Source: Ailanthus altissimus
Lineage: Eukaryota; Streptophyta; Magnoliopsida; Sapindales; Simaroubaceae
Assembly (NCBI GenBank): GCA_946807835.1
Contig: CAMPEX010000001.1
Coordinates: 1,069,001-1,133,000, forward strand
DNA: 64,000 bases
Direction of reading: 5' to 3'
Every line of letters starts with the position of its first letter. Positions within the stretch are counted from its first letter, which is position 1. This document shows positions 59,413-64,000 of the stretch, one piece after another. Under the pieces are notes generated by a model. That model worked only from the letters and a program-made list of their open reading frames with translations, was not told where the DNA came from and made no database searches. A program made the position numbers and the translations under genes.

Positions 59413-62202
59413 ATGGCCACTACGAACCAGTTGGTGTGCATAGTTGATGCAGTCCAACTCTAGGATACTAGGAATTACTCTGACCGGTGGATGAATCATA
59501 AAAGTGTTTTGGATTCAAATATTTTCGATTTATTGTTGATGAGAGTTTGTCGTAAGGTAATTTTAATAACACCTCTCTAGAGGATTGAATAAAGGGAGTG
59601 TGACCCTCTTTGTTCAGGGTGTTTTATTTTCTAATCCAAGTATATCTGGTGAGACCAGATGTGTAAGGAGAAAAAGATGAGACAGATACCCAGTATCAAT
59701 CCTCAGAAGCAACATTTATCCAAATATCAACAAAATGGCATGTAGATGGAAAGTGTTTCCAATACAATAAGGTTGGGTATTAAAAATTCCCCTACCCTAG
59801 AAACTTTATAATTTTCAGGAAGATTTCCACAGGTCTGTGTATGACACATATAGACATTTCTAGGGCATATGATACCAGTTCAAGCTGGGTATGAGATACT
59901 GCATTTCCCTCTCATATTTGCAAAATGTTGCAGGGATTGAAAGAGACTACAATGTAACACCTTATAGAAGTTAAGTTAAGAGTAAGAAATGGTGATTTCT
60001 TGCAAGTCCAAGTTGTTGGGCAGCTTAACTTGCTTCTTAAATGTAATACAACAATTGTATTGCATAATAAGTATAATGTGTTAATTAGATGAGTGTCAGT
60101 GAATAAATGGACATTATATATAAATAGAAATGTCTGTAGATCAGAATCCTTAAATAATACAGAGCTGTGGTATGAGCTAAGGTCATATAGGCGTGAGACG
60201 CTTATCCATCTGGTTAAGGATGGTTAGATTCTTGATCTGACTATACAGACTTAACCAATTTATGAATAATGTATTCACGGAGATGACCAAATATACCAAA
60301 ATGTACTTTACTTCCTTTCGATTAGATCGAGGAAGTGAATACATCAATAGCAAGTTTTCTATTTGTTTAAGGAAGAATGAGATTCTCACTCATTATAGTC
60401 CTCTGAGTAATCTATAACATAATGATGTTTTGGAAATAAGGAATTGGACTTTATAAGATATGATCCGATTGATAATGAGTGTTACCGATCTATATCTGTG
60501 AGTCTATGCTTCAAATATGACTGCTTATTAAGTAGAGTTCCATCAAAAGTTGTTCCTTCTATTTTGTATGAGATACCAAAATAAAGGAAGCCGTATCTTA
60601 TGTAAGTTAAGACTCGGGGTTGTCCTGCTTACGTAAGAGTTACACAGTAGGGTATCTTGTGTTGTAAGAATTACTTAGCAAGACAGATAACACCCAAGAG
60701 GTACAAGTATAGGTTCATTGACTATCTAGTAAATTAAATAAGATACTAGTTCTATGATTCAGAGAATCGAAGTGTGTTCGTTTCTCGGTATTCTATTATT
60801 CTAGAGAAAAAGTTTCTCATGGGTCATGGGAATCATAGAAAGATTGAACTTGGTGAAGTCAATCTAGAAATCAATGAACCAAGGATGGAAACTTAGGCTC
60901 AATTAAGCAGTGACCCTTTTAGCACACCCTCAAATGGGTCGAAAAGAATGTCTAGATTAACTTTTAGGTATGATTGATGCTTGAAAGTAAACTTAGAGTT
61001 TTCTTGGTAGAATAAAATCATCATTGACCTATGAGGAGTCGATGTTAGACATCAATTCGGGACGCAGTAAGAAGCCATAAAAATAAACAGTATTGACTAT
61101 ATACATTAGTATCAAGTCTGGGACTTGGTTTAGCTACCTGTGAGAATTGTTCTCATCAGTTGTAAAAAGTTTACAAAGAGGTAATGGGAGCCAGATAAAA
61201 GGTAGAGACCTTCTAGGCTCTATATTGGTTCACGAAAGGTAATCCTCAATGATTTAGGATCATTACGACGAAACCTTTGAACTAATATTGATGTTAAAGT
61301 CAATTAAAATTTTATTGGCTCTTGCAACATATTATGACTTTAAAGTTTGGCAGATGGATGTAAAGAAGGTGTTTCGAAATGGATATCCCAAGTAAGAGAT
61401 ATTCATGGAATATTCTGAAGGTTTTACGTTCAGTCAGACTTCTGACCTAATGTGCATGAAAGGTCAGTAGGAGCATGATAGTCTTCTTTATGCTCTTTGT
61501 TGATAACATACTGGTCATTGGAAATGATGTCAGTATGTTAGAATTGGTCAGAAGTAACTCGTAAGTATTTTTTCATAAAAGATTTGTGAGAGGTTTCCTT
61601 TATACTAGGTATAAAGCTTTATAGAGATAGAGTTAGGAAGCTGATAGGACTCTCCCAAATCATTTCACATCAATAGCGTCTAAGAAGGGTACAATTAGTT
61701 AACTATGAGATAATTAATGTATCTAATAGACTTGGTGTTCATCTTTCGAGGAGAGTGTCTCTTCAGATGGAAGATGAGAGAGATAAAATGTCTAACACAC
61801 TAGATATATAAACTCTTCGGAGCTTGATGTGTGTTATAATGTGTTTGAGACCTGAGATCAGTTTTTCTGTAAGAGTTACAAGCCGAGTCCAGTCTAATTC
61901 AGGTGACCACTATTTAATAGTAGTCAAACATATCCTGAGTTACCTTGGAGGTACAAATGATAAGTTTCTCAAATATGGAGAAAGTAACTTACAAATGAGA
62001 AAACGCACAAAGTCAGACTTTTAGTTTGACTTAGATGATAGAGAGTCTACATATAGGAATGTGCTCATTCTCATTAGTACTAAGGGAGTTAAAATTGCAC
62101 CAAACTGGGATTCACTGCTAATTCAGATTGGCAGAGCGGAAGCGGCAGTGAGGATTCGTAGGTTTATTGCTGGACTTGGAAGAGTTCTAAGAGAGATGGA
62201 TC
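59413..62202 (+). pseudogene. Copia element B polyprotein, heavily decayed
   Basis: The ATG at 59413 starts MATTNQLVCIVDAVQL, a plausible gag opening. Integrase wording appears around 60300-60870: RLDRGSEYINS, SKVVPSILYEIP, TRGCPAYVRV, VFVSRYSIILEKKFL. RT follows: WQMDVKKVF (about 61345), and LFVDNILVIGNDVSML (about 61495), where the second catalytic Asp is now Asn. RNase H: LMCVIMCLRPEISFSV then VKHILSYLGGTNDKFLKYG (61824-61985). Frames change often. No function is left. It continues after the gypsy LTR at 63587. Confidence 0.8.
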
Positions 62203-62207
62203 GTATC

Positions 62208-63581
62208 TGATACAATATTGCTATATCATAAAATTAAGTGCAAGTATATACTATCGTATGCAAGTAATAAAGAGACTAAATAAGTCGGATGTCGAACCCA
62301 CAGGGATAATTTCTTCTTTTTAAACTAATTACTAAAATTATGTCTTCTTAATAATTATTCAGAAAAATAAGAATCTAAGAATGAATGCAGAAAATATAAA
62401 AATAAAAACACACTGCAAAGAGAATAGGGAGATAGCAACGTAGAGAGAACCTAGGATTAATATTATCCCTCAATATGCTTTTTAATGATTAATCTTCTAA
62501 TATTTAACTCACTTTATTATTGATTAAGACGCTAATGTATTCACAGGCCTCTTCCAAGGTCATGCAAGTATACCCTAATTTACCAAATACCTATATTCCT
62601 ATGGTACTTGTAATAAACTAAGATTCATTAAGATTAGGTCTTATTGATCATACATGCCAACTAGGTATGTTCCTATCCTAAGTTGAAACTTGCATATGTA
62701 GCATTGAATGTTACTCTACAATCATGTATCAAATTACCTAGGTCTAAATATATTGATTCCTCTTCCGAGTTTATCAACATATTACCAACTCATTCACCAT
62801 ATATTGGCCAGATATATTGAAGCATTAAACACAAGTTATTTAAATAATAAAGGACTAAGTTTATTAAATACTAAAAGATATGGCAATTTAAGCGCACATA
62901 TTGAGTTCAAATATTAACCCTAGAAAATAAGTTTAGTTCATAGCTACAAGAGAATCACAGCAATAAAAATAAAAATAAAACATGATACAATAAATTGCAA
63001 ACCGATGTAGACGTCGAATTGCTCTTGATTGATGTTGCTCTGGATTCTTGGTGCTCTTGAACTGCTCTGAGTTCTCTTTTTCTTCCTCTAGGTTCTTCTC
63101 TGGTTCCCCTTTACGTCTGGGGTCGAGTGGTCTTTTATAGGGTTTGATTTGAACTTGAAAAACTCAATTCTAGTCGCACTAGGATTCGCACTACTGTTGG
63201 CGCGCTATGCTGTTGTCGCTGGGGCGCTGCATGAAAACGGCTTCATTGCTAGAGCGGTGGGCTAATAGCGCTGGAGCATCGCTGGCGCGGTGACTGTCTG
63301 GCGTTGGGGTGCCAGATACGACTTCAACAGGTCGTATTTCTTATTTCGATCACTATTCTAGCGCTGGGGCGACAATACTTGTGGCGCGGGGGCGCTGGAC
63401 TCATATTTTGAAAACTTTACATTTTAGTCCCTATTTTTGCACTTTTTGCATTCTTTCTTTAAATTTCATTCAAGTCCCTAAAATTAACAATAAAGCACAT
63501 AAATAGCCATCTATTCTCATAAAACCATAAAATATCAATAATAAAAATATGAGAAAATATATGACAATTTTGCCCTTATCA
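62208..63581 (+). mobile_element. Gypsy solo LTR in copia element B
   Basis: It begins TGATACAATATTGC and ends CCCTTATCA, 1374 bp, with a perfect GTATC TSD (62203-62207 and 63582-63586). The wording near its start (GCAAGTAATAAAGAG, GTCGAACCCACAGGGATAA) is usual for gypsy LTRs. It is the same family as 30484-33858 and 36112-37417. A GC-rich stretch at 63175-63400 with repeated GGCGCTGG-like words is unlike the other two copies. Confidence 0.92.
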
Positions 63582-63586
63582 GTATC

Positions 63587-63844
63587 CCATAATTTTGTGA
63601 TAAAATTAGACCATTAAACAAGCCAACGTGCCAAGAAGACACCAGCACTTTAATCATGTTAAAAGGAGTCTCACATGACTAGAGGGATCTTGGCTGAAAG
63701 AGATGTGATTATTTATAGAAGTATTCTATAAATAATTTAGCAGACCCACTATTTAAATGCCATGACTCTAAAAGTGTTTATGAAACACATAGAGTAGATG
63801 TGTATGAGATGCCATCAGGAATGACACTAGAGCAAGTGGGAGAT
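63587..63844 (+). pseudogene. Copia element B: end of polyprotein and PPT
   Basis: After the gypsy LTR the frame ends with NLADPLFKCHD near 63735, the usual ADPLTK-like end of copia RNase H. GAGCAAGTGGGAGA (63831-63844) follows as PPT directly before the 3' LTR. Confidence 0.8.
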
Positions 63845-64000
63845 TGTTAGGATCGGTGCTTACATGTCATCCCTGAATGTACATATACTTGTGTATTTAT
63901 ACAAGTGTACATTCTCATTAAATCGATAATACCAATTTATATAGTATTATGCATGTAACATTATAGACATTGTAAATCTGAAAGAGTTCGGATCAGATCT
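63845..64000 (+). repeat. 3' LTR of copia element B (start only)
   Basis: TGTTAGGATCGGTGCTTAC matches the start of 56053-58202; it runs off the window end. Confidence 0.92.

Overview
This window looks like a block of AT-rich, gene-poor nuclear DNA from a flowering plant, probably a eudicot; I cannot name the species. I find no intact host gene, tRNA, rRNA or CRISPR array. Nearly all recognisable sequence is plant LTR retrotransposon: Ty3/gypsy elements of Athila-like and Tat (Ogre/Retand-like) type, Ty1/copia elements, a very small TRIM, plus one LINE-like insertion, a MITE and old transposon-gene debris. All protein matches were made by eye from remembered family motifs. Element ends come from TG...CA termini, target-site duplications (TSDs), primer-binding sites (PBS) and polypurine tracts (PPT) read directly in the sequence.

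Layout. (1) 1-11000: a decayed 'putative plant transposon protein' gene is split by an Athila-like element on the minus strand (867-10653). That element has ~1.5 kb LTRs, a tRNA-Asp-type PBS, gag, protease and only the end of integrase; reverse transcriptase and RNase H are gone. Between integrase and the 3' LTR, on the element's sense strand, it carries an almost full-length, intron-free but broken copy of a LONELY GUY (LOG) cytokinin-activating enzyme gene and a second, unidentified broken ORF. Its 5' leader holds five copies of a 21-nt box, four of which read as six-residue micro-ORFs. (2) 11570-19912: a cluster of ~2.1 kb copia LTRs, one (+) with a (-) LTR inserted in it, then another (-), giving a large inverted repeat. 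(3) 19913-27009: mostly unassigned AT-rich DNA with a 30-bp minisatellite, a MITE-like inverted repeat and a poly(A)-tailed retroposed insertion with a 17-bp TSD. (4) 27010-48535: one Tat-type gypsy element on the plus strand (gag with 17-residue repeats, protease, RT, RNase H, integrase, then a long antisense ORF). It is split by five later insertions: a gypsy LTR (+) containing a copia LTR, a TRIM cluster, a gypsy LTR (-), and a truncated copia element. (5) 48536-50960: unassigned DNA, a DUF4283/LINE-ORF1-like fragment and a probable copia LTR or leader. (6) 50961-56052: an old copia element (gag, protease, integrase, RT), split in its protease by a (-) solo LTR and ended in its RT by the next element. 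(7) 56053-64000: a long-LTR copia element (2150-bp 5' LTR, tRNA-iMet PBS, structured leader, decayed polyprotein, PPT, start of 3' LTR) that itself holds a gypsy solo LTR with a perfect GTATC TSD.

No coding region is intact: every one has stops, frameshifts or lost catalytic residues. The points most worth following are the LOG copy captured by the Athila-like element, the repeated micro-ORFs in its leader, and the repeated hairpins (with a compensatory base change) in the copia leader.
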